Below, piece by piece: positions 44,648 to 55,275 of a DNA stretch of 64,000 bases (positions within the stretch are counted from its first letter, which is position 1; every line of letters begins with the position of its first letter). Source of the DNA: Hofstenia miamia (Eukaryota; Xenacoelomorpha; Acoela); NCBI GenBank assembly GCA_004352715.1, contig SCFE01000051.1, positions 1,820,400 through 1,884,399 of the forward strand, given 5' to 3'. A program made the translations under genes and the position numbers. Under the pieces are notes generated by a model, which saw only the letters and a program-made list of their open reading frames with translations, had not been told where the DNA came from and ran no database searches.

Positions 44648-46084
44648 ATGGTGTTGTTAAGAAAGAGTCAGGAGAACGAGGAAACCTTAAGGCAGCAAGT
44701 AGAACAATTGACTGAGAAGGTCAAAGAAATGGAATGCCAAAACGAATCGATATTGAGCGAAATCAGGGTAAACATGGAAATGTGATTAGAAGAACAAAAT
44801 CAGTTATTTCAAAATGAAATTAAAATTGTCAGAGTCCAACAAAAGGTTTCTAGAAGAAAACCAGCGATGGCAAGAAAGAAACCAGGAACTAGAAAGAACA
44901 AACAGACAGTTAATTGAAGACAATGACCTACAAGCAGGAGAGTTAGAACAACTCAAAGATAAATTGAGACTGTTACACTTAACAGAAGAAGAGAATAGAA
45001 ATGATATGCGCTCTCACAAAATTGAATTCCAAGCTAAAAAAGACAGTGAACTATTGGCACCACATAGGTCGAGCCAAAAGGAAGTAGTATTCAAAGAATC
45101 AGACGAAGACTCTGAGTATGAAAAACAAAAAATAATAAATGAAATTAAGAAAGCAGTGACCACACAACTGCAGGAGGAGGACATATGAACCAATCATAGA
45201 AAACTGAAATATGAGAATTCGATTCTACCACAAGTAACAGCCAACAATACAATTCCATGCAAAGCAACACTACCCAAATTCAATGGGAAAGTAGACGGTT
45301 ATAATCCCACATTCACTGAGTGGCTTCAAATGTTCGAATTGACAATGGCGGAAAGGAAAGTGAGCCAACAAGCAGCAGTGGTGAGACTCCCACTATACCT
45401 AACCAGAGCAGCATCTCAACACTATCTGTTACTGGATGCAGAGACAAAAAGGGACTATCAACTACTAATAGGAGACTTCATTAACTATTACAAAAATGAA
45501 AATTTCAAGAACCAGTACCAAATTATTTTGAATGTGATGAAAATGAGGAAAACGGACAATATCCAAAACTACATGCAACAAGTGGAGCAACTCCTAATGC
45601 TCAGTTGTAGGGGAAACACCTATTTGAAATACAACTTATTCTCGCATATCTGCAAAGGTATGCCAGAACACAATTCGAAATTAAATGTGACGTCAACAAC
45701 AAACTAGAAAGGATGATCAGGTAGGCTGTTGATATACAAGCCACGATTGAGAACAATGCTCGGATATACGAGAAAGCCGCATGGCACAGAGACATACCAA
45801 TGTGGAAAAGTAATTTCAAGTCATGTACTCCCAACAAAAACTACTCTGAAGTAAAACAAGAGAAAGTAATAAAAGTCAAAGGAAAGGATGGAAAAATGCG
45901 GAAATTAAAAGAGAAGGACGTTAAATGCTATGGCTGCGGACAGAAAGGACATAAAAAACCAGACTGCCCAAAGCAGATAAACGTCATTGGTGATGAAGAA
46001 GCATACTATGATGAGGAAGACATATTACAAATGGAAGATGAAATGGACGAAGCAACACCAACTGACGAGGAGTCGGAAAACTAA
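44648..46084 (+). pseudogene. gag, LTR2 copy B
   Basis: Starts MVLLRKSQENEETL at 44648. The first about 170 codons are a Glu/Gln/Leu coiled coil (RFLEENQRWQERNQELERTN and on). Capsid-like part: LPKFNGKVDGYNPTFTEWL, MFELTMAERKVSQQAAVVRL, HYLLLDAETKRDYQLL, NYMQQVEQLLML, FSHICKGMPE. A zinc knuckle CYGCGQKGHKKPDC (CX2CX4HX4C) near 45930 and an acidic tail end at 46084. An 11-bp deletion near 44823 (copy C keeps the bases), stops at 45186 and 45705 and a TAG near 45723 break it. Expected role is RNA packaging into particles. Confidence 0.88.
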
Positions 46085-46107
46085 GTAGAGTGCCAACTCA
46101 TAACAAC

Positions 46108-46187
46108 CATGCAGCAATAATGATCCTAACGAACCTCGACATGATGAATACAATAACAGAGCAGCATTATCTATAATCACTGATGAA
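46108..46187 (+). pseudogene. protease start, LTR2 copy B, active site deleted
   Basis: Reads from the Met-Ile-Leu start of PR (MILTNLDMMNTIT) and then jumps to the bases just after the DTG codons, a loss of about 50 bp relative to copy C, before the gap. Confidence 0.7.
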
Positions 46188-47187
46188 NNNNNNNNNNNNN
46201 NNNNNNNNNNNNNNNNNNNNNNNNNNNNNNNNNNNNNNNNNNNNNNNNNNNNNNNNNNNNNNNNNNNNNNNNNNNNNNNNNNNNNNNNNNNNNNNNNNNN
46301 NNNNNNNNNNNNNNNNNNNNNNNNNNNNNNNNNNNNNNNNNNNNNNNNNNNNNNNNNNNNNNNNNNNNNNNNNNNNNNNNNNNNNNNNNNNNNNNNNNNN
46401 NNNNNNNNNNNNNNNNNNNNNNNNNNNNNNNNNNNNNNNNNNNNNNNNNNNNNNNNNNNNNNNNNNNNNNNNNNNNNNNNNNNNNNNNNNNNNNNNNNNN
46501 NNNNNNNNNNNNNNNNNNNNNNNNNNNNNNNNNNNNNNNNNNNNNNNNNNNNNNNNNNNNNNNNNNNNNNNNNNNNNNNNNNNNNNNNNNNNNNNNNNNN
46601 NNNNNNNNNNNNNNNNNNNNNNNNNNNNNNNNNNNNNNNNNNNNNNNNNNNNNNNNNNNNNNNNNNNNNNNNNNNNNNNNNNNNNNNNNNNNNNNNNNNN
46701 NNNNNNNNNNNNNNNNNNNNNNNNNNNNNNNNNNNNNNNNNNNNNNNNNNNNNNNNNNNNNNNNNNNNNNNNNNNNNNNNNNNNNNNNNNNNNNNNNNNN
46801 NNNNNNNNNNNNNNNNNNNNNNNNNNNNNNNNNNNNNNNNNNNNNNNNNNNNNNNNNNNNNNNNNNNNNNNNNNNNNNNNNNNNNNNNNNNNNNNNNNNN
46901 NNNNNNNNNNNNNNNNNNNNNNNNNNNNNNNNNNNNNNNNNNNNNNNNNNNNNNNNNNNNNNNNNNNNNNNNNNNNNNNNNNNNNNNNNNNNNNNNNNNN
47001 NNNNNNNNNNNNNNNNNNNNNNNNNNNNNNNNNNNNNNNNNNNNNNNNNNNNNNNNNNNNNNNNNNNNNNNNNNNNNNNNNNNNNNNNNNNNNNNNNNNN
47101 NNNNNNNNNNNNNNNNNNNNNNNNNNNNNNNNNNNNNNNNNNNNNNNNNNNNNNNNNNNNNNNNNNNNNNNNNNNNNNNNNNNNNNN
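46188..47187. other. assembly gap of exactly 1000 N
   Basis: + strand protease on the left, minus-strand protease on the right; the orientation flips across the gap. Confidence 0.98.
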
Positions 47188-47553
47188 TGATTGTTTTCTG
47201 TTTCTCATGCTCCTCTTCGATTTCCATTTCCTCTTCTTTTACCTTCCCAATATGACTTTGTATGGTAATGCATTATTGTGTGTGTCCACCACCACCAAAG
47301 GTTGTTCGAACGTTGTGTTTGCGATTCTCATTTGTGCAACGTCTATCATTCCCTTCATGTTGATATAATCCCCTGACGCATTAATTAATCTTTTGTTACA
47401 ATTCTTCATGTCTTCTTGTTGAAATCCCAATTTTGTAGCGCATTCATCAGTGATTATAGATGTTGCTGCTCTGGTGTCGATTGTTGCTTTTGTCATCACT
47501 CCATTAATGGCTATTGTTATCATGTTCATCATGTCGAGGTTCATTAGGATCAT
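47188..47553 (-). pseudogene. retropepsin-like protease, LTR2 copy D
   Basis: Minus strand: start MILMNLDMMNMITIAINGVM, active-site region IDTRAATSIITDE, then FEQPLVVVDTHNNALPYKV and VILG. The Gly of the invariant DTG is Arg here. After VILG a deletion of about 60 bp removes the NDFLTKNGC block present in copy C and shifts the frame. Retropepsins act as dimers to cut gag-pol; this copy should be inactive. Confidence 0.85.
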
Positions 47554-47564
47554 TATCGCTCTAC

Positions 47565-48447
47565 TTAGTTTTCAAACTCCTCGTTAGTTGGTGTTGCTTC
47601 ATCCATTTCATCTTCTGTTTGTAATATGTCTTCCTCATCATAGTATGCTTCTTCGTCACCAATGACGTTTATCTGTTTTGGGCAGTCTGGTTTTTTGTGT
47701 CCTTTCTGTCCACAGCCATAGCATTTAACGTCCTTCTCTTTTAATTTCCGCATTTTTCCATCCTTTCCTTTGACTTTTATTACTTTCTCTTGTTTTACTT
47801 CAGAGTAGTTTTTGTTGGGAGTATGTGACTTGAAATTACTTTTCCACGTTGGTGCGTCTCTGTACCATGCGGCTTTCTCGTATATCCGAGCATTGTTCTC
47901 AATCGTGGCTTGTATATCAACAGCCTTCTTGATCATCCTTTCTAGTTTGTCGTTGACGTCGCATTTAATTTTGAATTGTGTTTTGATGCTTTCTGGCATG
48001 CCTTTGCAGATATGCGAGAATAAGTTGTATTTCGAATAGGTGTTTCCCCTAGAACTGAGCATCAGGAGCTGCTCAACTTGTTGCATGTAGTTTTGGATAT
48101 TGTCCATTTTCGTTGCATTCAAAATAATTCGGTACTGGTTCTTGAAACTTTTGTTTTCGTAATAGTTAATGAAGTCTCCTATTAGTAGTTGATAGTCCCT
48201 TTTTGTCTCTGCGTCCAGTAACAGATAGTGTTGAGATGCTGCTCCAGTTAAATATAGTGGGAGTCTCGCCACTGCTGCTTGTTGGCTCACTTTTCTTTCT
48301 GCCATTGTCAATTCGAACATTTGAAGCAACTCAGCAAATGTGGGATTATAACTGTCTACTTTCCCATTGAATTTGGGTAGTGTTGCTTTGCATGGAATTG
48401 TATTGTTGGCTGTTGCTTGTGGTAGAATCAAATTCTCATATTTTGGT
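47565..48447 (-). pseudogene. gag, LTR2 copy D, nearly intact but truncated at its start
   Basis: The longest clean gag in the window: LPKFNGKVDSYNPTFAELLQ, QHYLLLDAETKRDYQLLIGD, NYMQQVEQLLMLSSRGNTY, NLFSHICKGMPESIKTQFKI, the zinc knuckle CYGCGQKGHKKPDC, and an acidic tail ending at 47565. It overlaps no stop from KYENLILPQ to the end. The N-terminal coiled coil is lost at the 19-N gap, where the sequence changes to pol, so the copy is a fragment. Protease follows 11 bp downstream, as expected. Confidence 0.88.
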
Positions 48448-48466
48448 NNNNNNNNNNNNNNNNNNN
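48448..48466. other. assembly gap, 19 N
   Basis: Joins gag (left) to the RNase H-integrase linker (right), both minus strand; not a natural order. Confidence 0.95.
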
Positions 48467-49274
48467 GACATATAGCAGTCCATTCTTGTTGATCTTCCAC
48501 TTGTAGCATTCATAGTATCCTGCCATTATCTTGGATAATGTTGTTCGCGGTTCTTTGATCTTCTTGATGATCTTGCTTAGGACTATATCGTCTTTTTGTT
48601 TGTCCACTATCTCCTGTTCTGTTATTTCCTCTCTTATTAGTATTGGTAGCACTGCTTGACCCTTTTTGTCAACATTTATTTCCAGTAGCCCCTAGTATTC
48701 AGTGTGCAGCAGGAACTGAAATTGTTTCTTTTCTCCGTCAGTCTTTGTTGCATCTCTTTGGTACTCTGGGAGTGATGTCCAGAAATCCGTGTTGTTGTGT
48801 AATGTGCCTTTTCTGTGTTCAATCGTGAATGTGAATTCATTTAGATACTCAATCCACCAAGACACTATCCTGGAATTGTCTCCCAAAAACTTTTTCAACC
48901 ACGCCAGACCACTGTTGTCTGTTCATACTCTGAACTCCCTTCCTATGAGGAAGGGTCAAAACTTTTTAATGCTTTCAATCAGCGTGAGCATTTCGACTTT
49001 AGTGGAGCTGTAGTTCTCTTCACTGGCCTGTAGCTTGTGACTGAAAAACTGGATGGGCACTTCTTTTCCATTTCTCATTTGGCCCAATGTTGCTCCAATT
49101 GCCACCTTGCTTGCATCAAAGTCTAATATAAATTGTTTGTTGTAATCAGGTGTATTGAGGGAGGGTAATTTTGCGAGCTCTTCCTTGATGTTATTGAGTT
49201 CCTCCTGTTCTTCACATGTCCATACAAATGGAACTGCCTTCCTCATTAATTGAGTTATCTTTGCTGTTTTTCCA
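48467..49274 (-). pseudogene. RNase H and linker, LTR2 copy C/E
   Basis: Minus strand: GKTAKITQLMRKAVPFVWTC, FILDFDASKVAIGATLGQ (catalytic Asp kept, DCDAS changed to DFDAS), VPIQFFSHKLQAS, LIESIKKF, a TGA, TDNSGLAWLKKF, WIEYLNEFTFTIEHRKG and LPEYQRDATKTD, a second stop near 48690, then LPILIREEITEQEIVDK. The TGA before TDNSGLAWL matches that in copy A. Confidence 0.82.
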
Positions 49275-49275
49275 N

Positions 49276-50250
49276 CGTTTATGCTTCTCTAAAAGTGTTC
49301 TTAATTGCATGATGTCTCCTTCTTCCCAATGTTGATAGTCTTTGTCCTTTATCTCTGGTATCCTATGTGTATCTTCCTCTTCTGCTTTCATCCCAACACC
49401 CTTGAATCAGCTTTTGGGAGTACTTGTGACTTTGATGGTGTTTGTCCACTCGCCCTCGAGTCGGCCATGTGGAGTACTATCTGCTTTCCTTTGCAAGTCC
49501 TCGAGTTGACCATGCAAATTACTTGCTCCATCGTCATCTTCAATTGCCTTCCAAATGAGTCTGATGTTAGTTCTGATGTATTTTCCATATATTCTTATCT
49601 GGGATCTTTTCAGGTTTACGATCTGGTTCATAGCATTGAGTATTGGTACCCTTCCTTTGCTGTTTTTTATTGTACAAATGCTAGACAGCATTGAAACTAA
49701 TTTGGTGTTGATGCCTTTATTGTCATATAGCATTATGTCAGCTGTGATATTTTCTTCTGTCCTGATTGTGTGCATCTTCCATTGATGTGGCTGTAGATGA
49801 ATGTCTTCTTGTAGTTGAAAAGTGATTGTTCTCTGTTTCTCTTGCTCCTCTTTGATTTCCATTTCCTCTTCTTTTATCTTTATCATCTTGTTCACATAGT
49901 TAATGACACAACCGTTTTTTGTCAGAAAATCATTTCCCAATATGACTTCATATGGTAATGCATTATTGTGTGTGTCCACCACCACCAAAGGTTGTTCGAA
50001 CGTCATGTTCGCAATTCTCATTTGTGCAACGTCTATCATTCCCTTCGTGTTGATATAATCCCCTGACGCATTAATTAATCTTTTGTTACAATTCTTCATG
50101 TCTTCTCATTGAAATCCCAATTTCGTAGCGCATTCATCAGTGATTATAGATGTTGCTGCTCCGGTATCGATTGTTGCTTTTGTCATCACTCCATTAATGG
50201 CTATTGTTATCGTATTCATCATGTCGAGGTTTGTTAGGATCATTATCACT
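49276..50250 (-). pseudogene. protease and PR-RT linker, LTR2 copy C
   Basis: The active site DTGAAT is intact (DTG codons 50160-50168) and the C-terminal block YEVILGNDFLTKNG is present, but a TGA after KLGFQ (about 50110) separates them. The linker contains ICMVNSRTCKG-shadowed repeats read in pol frame as HGQLED, HGRLEGEW and PKS.FKG, spaced 45 and 54 bp. A single N at 49275 follows, where the RT domain should be; the sequence jumps to RNase H. Confidence 0.82.
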
Positions 50251-50278
50251 GCACGGTTGTTATGAGTTGGCGCTCTAC

Positions 50279-50830
50279 TTAGTTTTCCGACTCCTCGTCA
50301 GTTGGTGTTGCTTCGTCCATTTCATCTTCCATTTGTAATATGTCTTCCTCATCATAGTATGCTTCTTTGTTGAATACTACTTCCTTTCAGCTTGACCTAT
50401 GTGGTGCCAGTAGTTCACTGTCTTTTTTAGCTTGGAATTCAATTTTGTGAGATTGCATATTGTTTCTGCTCTCCTCTTCTGTTGAGCATAACAGTCTCAA
50501 TTTATCTTTGAGTTGTTCTAACTTTCCTGCTTATAGGTCGTTATCTTCAATCAGCTGTCTGTTTGTTCTTTCTAGTTCCTGGTTTCTTTGTTGCCATCAC
50601 TGGTTTTCTTCTAGAAACCTTTTGTTGGACTCTGACAATTGGTGAGTCAAGATTTTGATTTCGTTTTGAAATAACTGATTTTGTTCTTCTAATCACATTT
50701 CCATGTTTACCCTGATTTCGCTCAATATTGATTCGTTTTGGCATTCCATTTCTTTGACCTTCTCAGTCAATTGTTCTACTTGCTGCCTTAAGGTTTCCTC
50801 GTTCTCCTGACTCTTTCTTAACAACACCAT
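50279..50830 (-). pseudogene. gag, LTR2 copy C, internally deleted
   Basis: The N-terminal coiled coil (Met at 50828-50830, then LLRKSQENEETLRQQ) runs to ELLAPHRSS.KEVVF, then jumps directly to KEAYYDEEDILQMEDEM and the acidic C-terminus ending at 50279-50281. Against copy B about 900 bp holding capsid and zinc knuckle are gone; short AAAGAA-like sequence lies at the junction, which suggests microhomology-mediated deletion. Confidence 0.82.
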
Positions 50831-51222
50831 TATATCTAGTGGATTTGTATCTGTGGGGTTTGTCTCTGGGGGTGAACTGAAAGATTGTAGTTCTGTATCT
50901 GTGGCGTCTGTTGCTGAATTTTCACCATAATACAGTGATGATCAAATGGTCCTGGGGGTTACTGCTTTCACTGCAGTTTTCTTTGTGCTTCTTTTTCTGG
51001 TTTTTGTCATTTTTCTTCTGGTTCATAGTGGCTTTCTCATCTCCAGAGTGCAATTCCAGGATCTCTGTTAAGTGCATTTGTTTGGTTCAGGGTATCTCTT
51101 TGCCTCTCATTAGTAGTTGGTTTGTGTAAACAGTTTGTTGCTTTCATACTTTCACTTGTAGCATGTGATGTTGTTTTGTGGTCTGTTTAATTGAATGTTT
51201 CTTCTGTTGGTTTGCTATTCTT
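50831..51222 (-). other. 5' leader of LTR2 copy C
   Basis: Same sequence as 44256-44647 in the other orientation. Non-coding. Confidence 0.7.
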
Positions 51223-51239
51223 GGCTGTCACAGTCGCCA
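51223..51239 (-). promoter_or_regulatory. primer-binding site, LTR2 copy C
   Basis: Minus strand TGGCGACTGTGACAGCC next to the LTR end, one transition from copy B. Confidence 0.8.
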
Positions 51240-52328
51240 TGTAATATCCTGTACCAGGCTTTATCACCATTGATTCACTGTTACCTTGTAACATTGACTG
51301 TGTTATTGCGGGTAAGGATTTACTTATTGTTACTGCTTGTCTAGTTAACTATTCACTTTTTAGGTGACAAAACAAGGCGGTAACCTCTGCATCAATCTTT
51401 CAGTGGGCATCTGCCCAAAGCAGATCTCCACATCCAATTTCACCATTCCATCCAATGCTTGAGTGCCACTTCTCAGCTCAATCAAGATAGCTTATGTGTA
51501 CCCTACATTAGCTTGGTGCTTACTCAAGGCATGACACAACTTGACTTAACCTCTCTTGTGTGAAAGTGTTATATCTACTTGCAACCAGAAACTGTCACTA
51601 GTTGTTCATTCAATACTATATGTAGCCATTACCAAAATATATTGGCTTTATTAAATAAATATTGAACAACTTCCTAACCTACATTTACAATTACTACATG
51701 TAAAGTCATTATCAGTTGATTGTAGGTCATTAATTTGGATCTGAAAATATATTAAGATACTCCCTAAGGTTTGGTTATCCAACCATTTGTTGAGAGTTAA
51801 TTATCTAATACATGTAGTTGGAAATGCTAGTCAGCTAATCAAGAGAAAACCACTATGCCTAACCTAAGTGCACTTTTGTGATCTGGCACAGAGACCCTTG
51901 AATCATTCCCTGTGATGGATCCAGACCACTACTAAACACTGCTTGATTAGCTTGACATTGTATTAAATAATCAAACTGTTAATAAGATGAAATAATAAGA
52001 ATTCTAAGTAAAATTCTTTATCAACTCTTACAATAGTTTTAATTGTATTTATAGTAATTTGAAGAGAAGTACCTGTTGATTCAAATTTAAACCTCTGCCA
52101 AGATGGTGGCTAAAAATAATGTAAGCAACAATTTGTTGAAAATGTTTTTATCAACAGATACAATTATCTCTTTCTTGACACATGTTATTCTCTTGGTTGT
52201 GATATACAAATCAAACTGAAATAATCACACTTGATTTAATCATAATATTTTTTAATCACTTCTTTTCGATCTTAGTATCTTCTGCAATGTTTGCAGCTTA
52301 TTTCTGTTTTGTTTTGGATGATGCTACA
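51240..52328 (-). repeat. LTR2, 5' LTR (copy C)
   Basis: 1089 bp, TGTAGCATCATCC (52328) to GGATATTACA (51240) in element orientation. TATAAATA lies about 290 bp from the start. Followed on the outside by the GTGC target duplication (52329-52332) and the rest of LTR1b. Confidence 0.93.
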
Positions 52329-52332
52329 GTGC

Positions 52333-52731
52333 TAACTCACTCCTTGACAGATGTGAGCCTATATTGTGGTCACATAAGGGCTATGTATAAGGGTAGGAAA
52401 TAAAAGGACTACACATTTATTACTATCTTATTACATGAGCTGAGTAGATAAACCTGAAGATAAATTATTTGTATTGAGCTAGAAATTACAACTTGAGACA
52501 CACAATTAGCACCTTGGATTTCTGAGGATGGATTCTAAAGGCTTGGCTTTGGCATGATGCTGTGTGAATTGGTTGCTACTTTAACTGTCTTGGAATTACT
52601 TTTTTCTCTAATGAAATTGGCAAATTACCAATCTTCTATTGTTTTGTTAGAGAGTGGGTTGCTCTTGGTGATGGTAATCTTCTGCAACCTTTGTACTGCT
52701 TAAGCTGCTAGAAGCACCCCATGATTCTACA
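52333..52731 (+). repeat. LTR1b, right part
   Basis: Continues LTR1b from 36430; aligns to the second half of LTR1a (GAGCTAGAAATTACAACTT and on) and ends GATTCTACA. The next four bases ATGA (52732-52735) repeat those before LTR1b (36013-36016). No primer-binding site follows, as expected for a solo LTR. Confidence 0.85.
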
Positions 52732-52735
52732 ATGA

Positions 52736-53593
52736 GCCTGGAGTCAGAGAGTGTCCTCCTGATTTACCAGTCAGCTCTGTTGATCAGTTAAACTAGTTGG
52801 ATTGCTGCCTCCTAGAAAACATGCACATGACATTCTGATAATCACTTCACTGTTGCATATTAATATTATCCCTGTAGATATAAATGAATCTCTGATTAAT
52901 GTCACCATCAATACTGGGGCTTCAACCTCAATCATTAGTGACTCTTGTTGCTCCAAGTTATGTTTGTCATGAGAATGAGATGATTTAATTCCATTTACTG
53001 CACATCTGTTGGATGCCTCTGGGAACTCATTATCTTTGAAAGGTCATGTACAGAACCTGGAACTATGCATTTGGCAGGAACTCCCATATGACATAATTCT
53101 GGGTAATGACTTCCTCAAGCAGAATGCGTGTGTTATCAACTATGGGAAGAACACAATTTCCATCTGCAAAAGCAAACATCAGCAGGAGCTCACTACCATT
53201 CCAGAGCAGGATATCTTGTTAAGTTTTTCTGAAAGTGTAATTGTTGAGCCTCATCATTGGGGACGTGTTCCAATCACCACTGACTCTGCATACACTGGTG
53301 ATGTTATGGTTTCTGGATTCAAGGGGAAGTGTTTCTCTACAGTCAACTTCTCCCCTGATCTCTGCCATATCTCTAAAGGAAGAACATACATTACTATTCT
53401 AAATAGTTCTAATTCATTGGTCAAGATAGACCCTTCTCAACTGAAAATTATTGCAACTCTGGTCCATCTGGAATTCCAGGCCACCACCTGTCTACTGATA
53501 TTAACTGCCATTCACAATCTGGCAGAGCCAAGCAATCCCATCCAGATCCCTCTTGTTAATGAATGGACTCATCCACATCTTAGTTCCCAATAG
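52736..53593 (+). pseudogene. gag end and protease of the LTR1a element
   Basis: The first bases continue the gag frame broken by LTR1b (PGVRECPPDLPVSSVDQLN, then stop). Protease follows: VTINTGASTSIISD (52910-52918 codes NTG), LLDASGNSLSLKG, YDIILGNDFLKQNACVINYG. The catalytic Asp of DTG is Asn here, and two stops lie near 52970. The later part (53200-53593) is the PR-RT linker with no known fold. Retropepsin-like by the Thr-Gly-Ala and ILGNDFL motifs; inactive. Confidence 0.85.
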
Positions 53594-54540
53594 TGTGAGT
53601 CACTTTCTCACCTGCTTCAGCAACATTATGAGGTTTTCAATTACAGCTCAATCAGCATTGGCCAGGCTGTTGGTGAACAAAACTCTATTGCAACCAAGAA
53701 TGATCATCCAATTTGCCTACCTGTTAGGAGGGTACTGGAAAACCTCTGAGAAGAGTATGGAAAGATTCTGAGCAATCTTATAGAAAGTGGCATTATTCAA
53801 GATAGCAATAGCCCCTATTCAGCACCCACTGTCTTTATTAAACAAGGTGACAAGTACTGCCTCTGTGTGGACTTCAGGAAGCTTAACAATGTCACAGTAA
53901 AGGATGTGTATCCACTTCCATGCATAAAGGATCTTCTCCATGATGCTAGTCAGTATAAGTTGTTCAGCTGCCTTGATTTGTGCAAAGCATATTGGCAGGT
54001 GCCAATGAAGCCTGCTGATATCTCAAAGACTGCCTTCATCTCTTTGAGTATAAATACATGGCTTTCAAGCTCTGCAACACCCCAGTGACCTTTCAGTGCT
54101 ACATCACCCATGTGCTTAGAAATGGTGCTAATGTACTCTAGCCAGGCATAACTGCCTACATGGACAACATCCTTGTTGCTGGTAATGACTTCTCCAAGCA
54201 TCTGGAAAGGCTTGGACACACTCTTAATTTTTGATACAAATCTGGTCTCCAAGTTAATGGAAACAAGTGTTCCCTTTGACAACCACATGTTACTTTTCTT
54301 GGGAGAATCATTGAACCTGGTCATATTTCCATCAAGAATGACACTAAAGATTATCTAGACAAAATTGAAACTCCTCACTCTTGTAAGGATGTGCAATGCC
54401 TAATGGGATTTCTAAATTATTACAGTGCTTTCATCTCTGAACTAGCTAACAAGACCAAGCATATTTCCGACCTATTATGGTGCAGTATTTAATTTAAGTG
54501 GACTTGGTCAGAGCAAGAGGAGCTTGATGCCATCAAGGGA
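53594..54540 (+). pseudogene. reverse transcriptase of the LTR1a element
   Basis: The only RT catalytic region in the window: SISIGQAVGEQ, PICLPVRRVLENL, SPYSAPTVFIKQGDKY, CVDFRKLNNVTVKDVYPLP, LFSCLDLCKAYWQVPM (first catalytic Asp), TAYMDNILVAG (54157-54168 codes YMDN) and VTFLGRIIEPGHISI. The second Asp of YxDD is Asn. Stops at about 53738, 54138, 54231 and 54356 and frameshifts near 54050-54080 break it. Confidence 0.88.
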
Positions 54541-55275
54541 GAACTAAGAAAGATTCCTAGTTTGAACATGCTGGATTACTCAAAAGAGTTCATTATTGAC
54601 TGTGATGCCTGTTCTGACACAATTATTGGCATGCTCAGCCAAGTCATTGACAGAAGAGAATTCCTAATCCAGTATTTCAGCCACAAACTCCAAAATGCTG
54701 AGCAGAATTACAGTGCTACAAAATCTGAAATGTTAGTGCTAGTGGAGAGTATAAAGAAATTTTGCTTCTTTGTTCTTGGTCATCAATTTACCATGTCAAC
54801 AGATAACTCTGCACTAGCCTGGCTGAAGAAATTTTCCAGGGACAAGTCCAACATTGTCAACCATTGGATTGAATACTTGAATGATTTTACATTTTCTATT
54901 AAGCACTGTCCAGGGAGACTTCATAACAATGTGGACTATTGGACTGCTCTCCCTACCTATGAGCATGATCTCTGGAAACCACAAGGAAAAAAGACACCAT
55001 TTGGATTCATCCCTCTCACCAATTATGAGTGCCTTCCCAAGATCAATACAGATCACCATGGCAACATGATCCTTCCAATCCTTGTAAAAGAAGAAATCAC
55101 CAGAGCAGAGATTTTGCACAACCAATGCCACAATAAGGTGCTAAGTGAGATCATAGAAAAATTAAAAACACTAATTATATCATCAGTCCTGTTGCAAACA
55201 GATACTTTCAGTGATACAACTGGAAACAGACAGAGGCAGGCGTGCTTTATGCTCAAAGTTGAAATAGTCAGTTAG
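54541..55275 (+). pseudogene. RNase H of the LTR1a element
   Basis: One open frame 54562-55275: FIIDCDACSDTIIGML (catalytic Asp at 54598-54600), FLIQYFSHKLQNAEQNYSAT, KSEMLVLVESIKKF, STDNSALAWLKKFSRD, NHWIEYLNDFTFSIKHCPG, LHNNVDYWTALP. Tether to integrase follows (ILPILVKEEITRAEILH). The best preserved pol domain of this element; flanking domains are dead. Confidence 0.85.

Larger units (their letters stand above)
36431..52328 (-). mobile_element. LTR2 gypsy-like element block, mosaic of copies
   Basis: A minus-strand Ty3/gypsy-like element bounded by two LTRs of 1090 and 1089 bp and a GTGC duplication. Order from the 5' LTR (52328) is PBS, gag, PR, linker, RT remnant, RNase H, integrase, 3' extension, PPT and 3' LTR (to 36431). 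The inside is not a single copy. 43720-46187 is a second copy in + orientation, 47188-48447 a further minus gag/PR copy, and joins fall at gaps. Integrase after RNase H, as here, is the Ty3/gypsy order. Confidence 0.85.
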
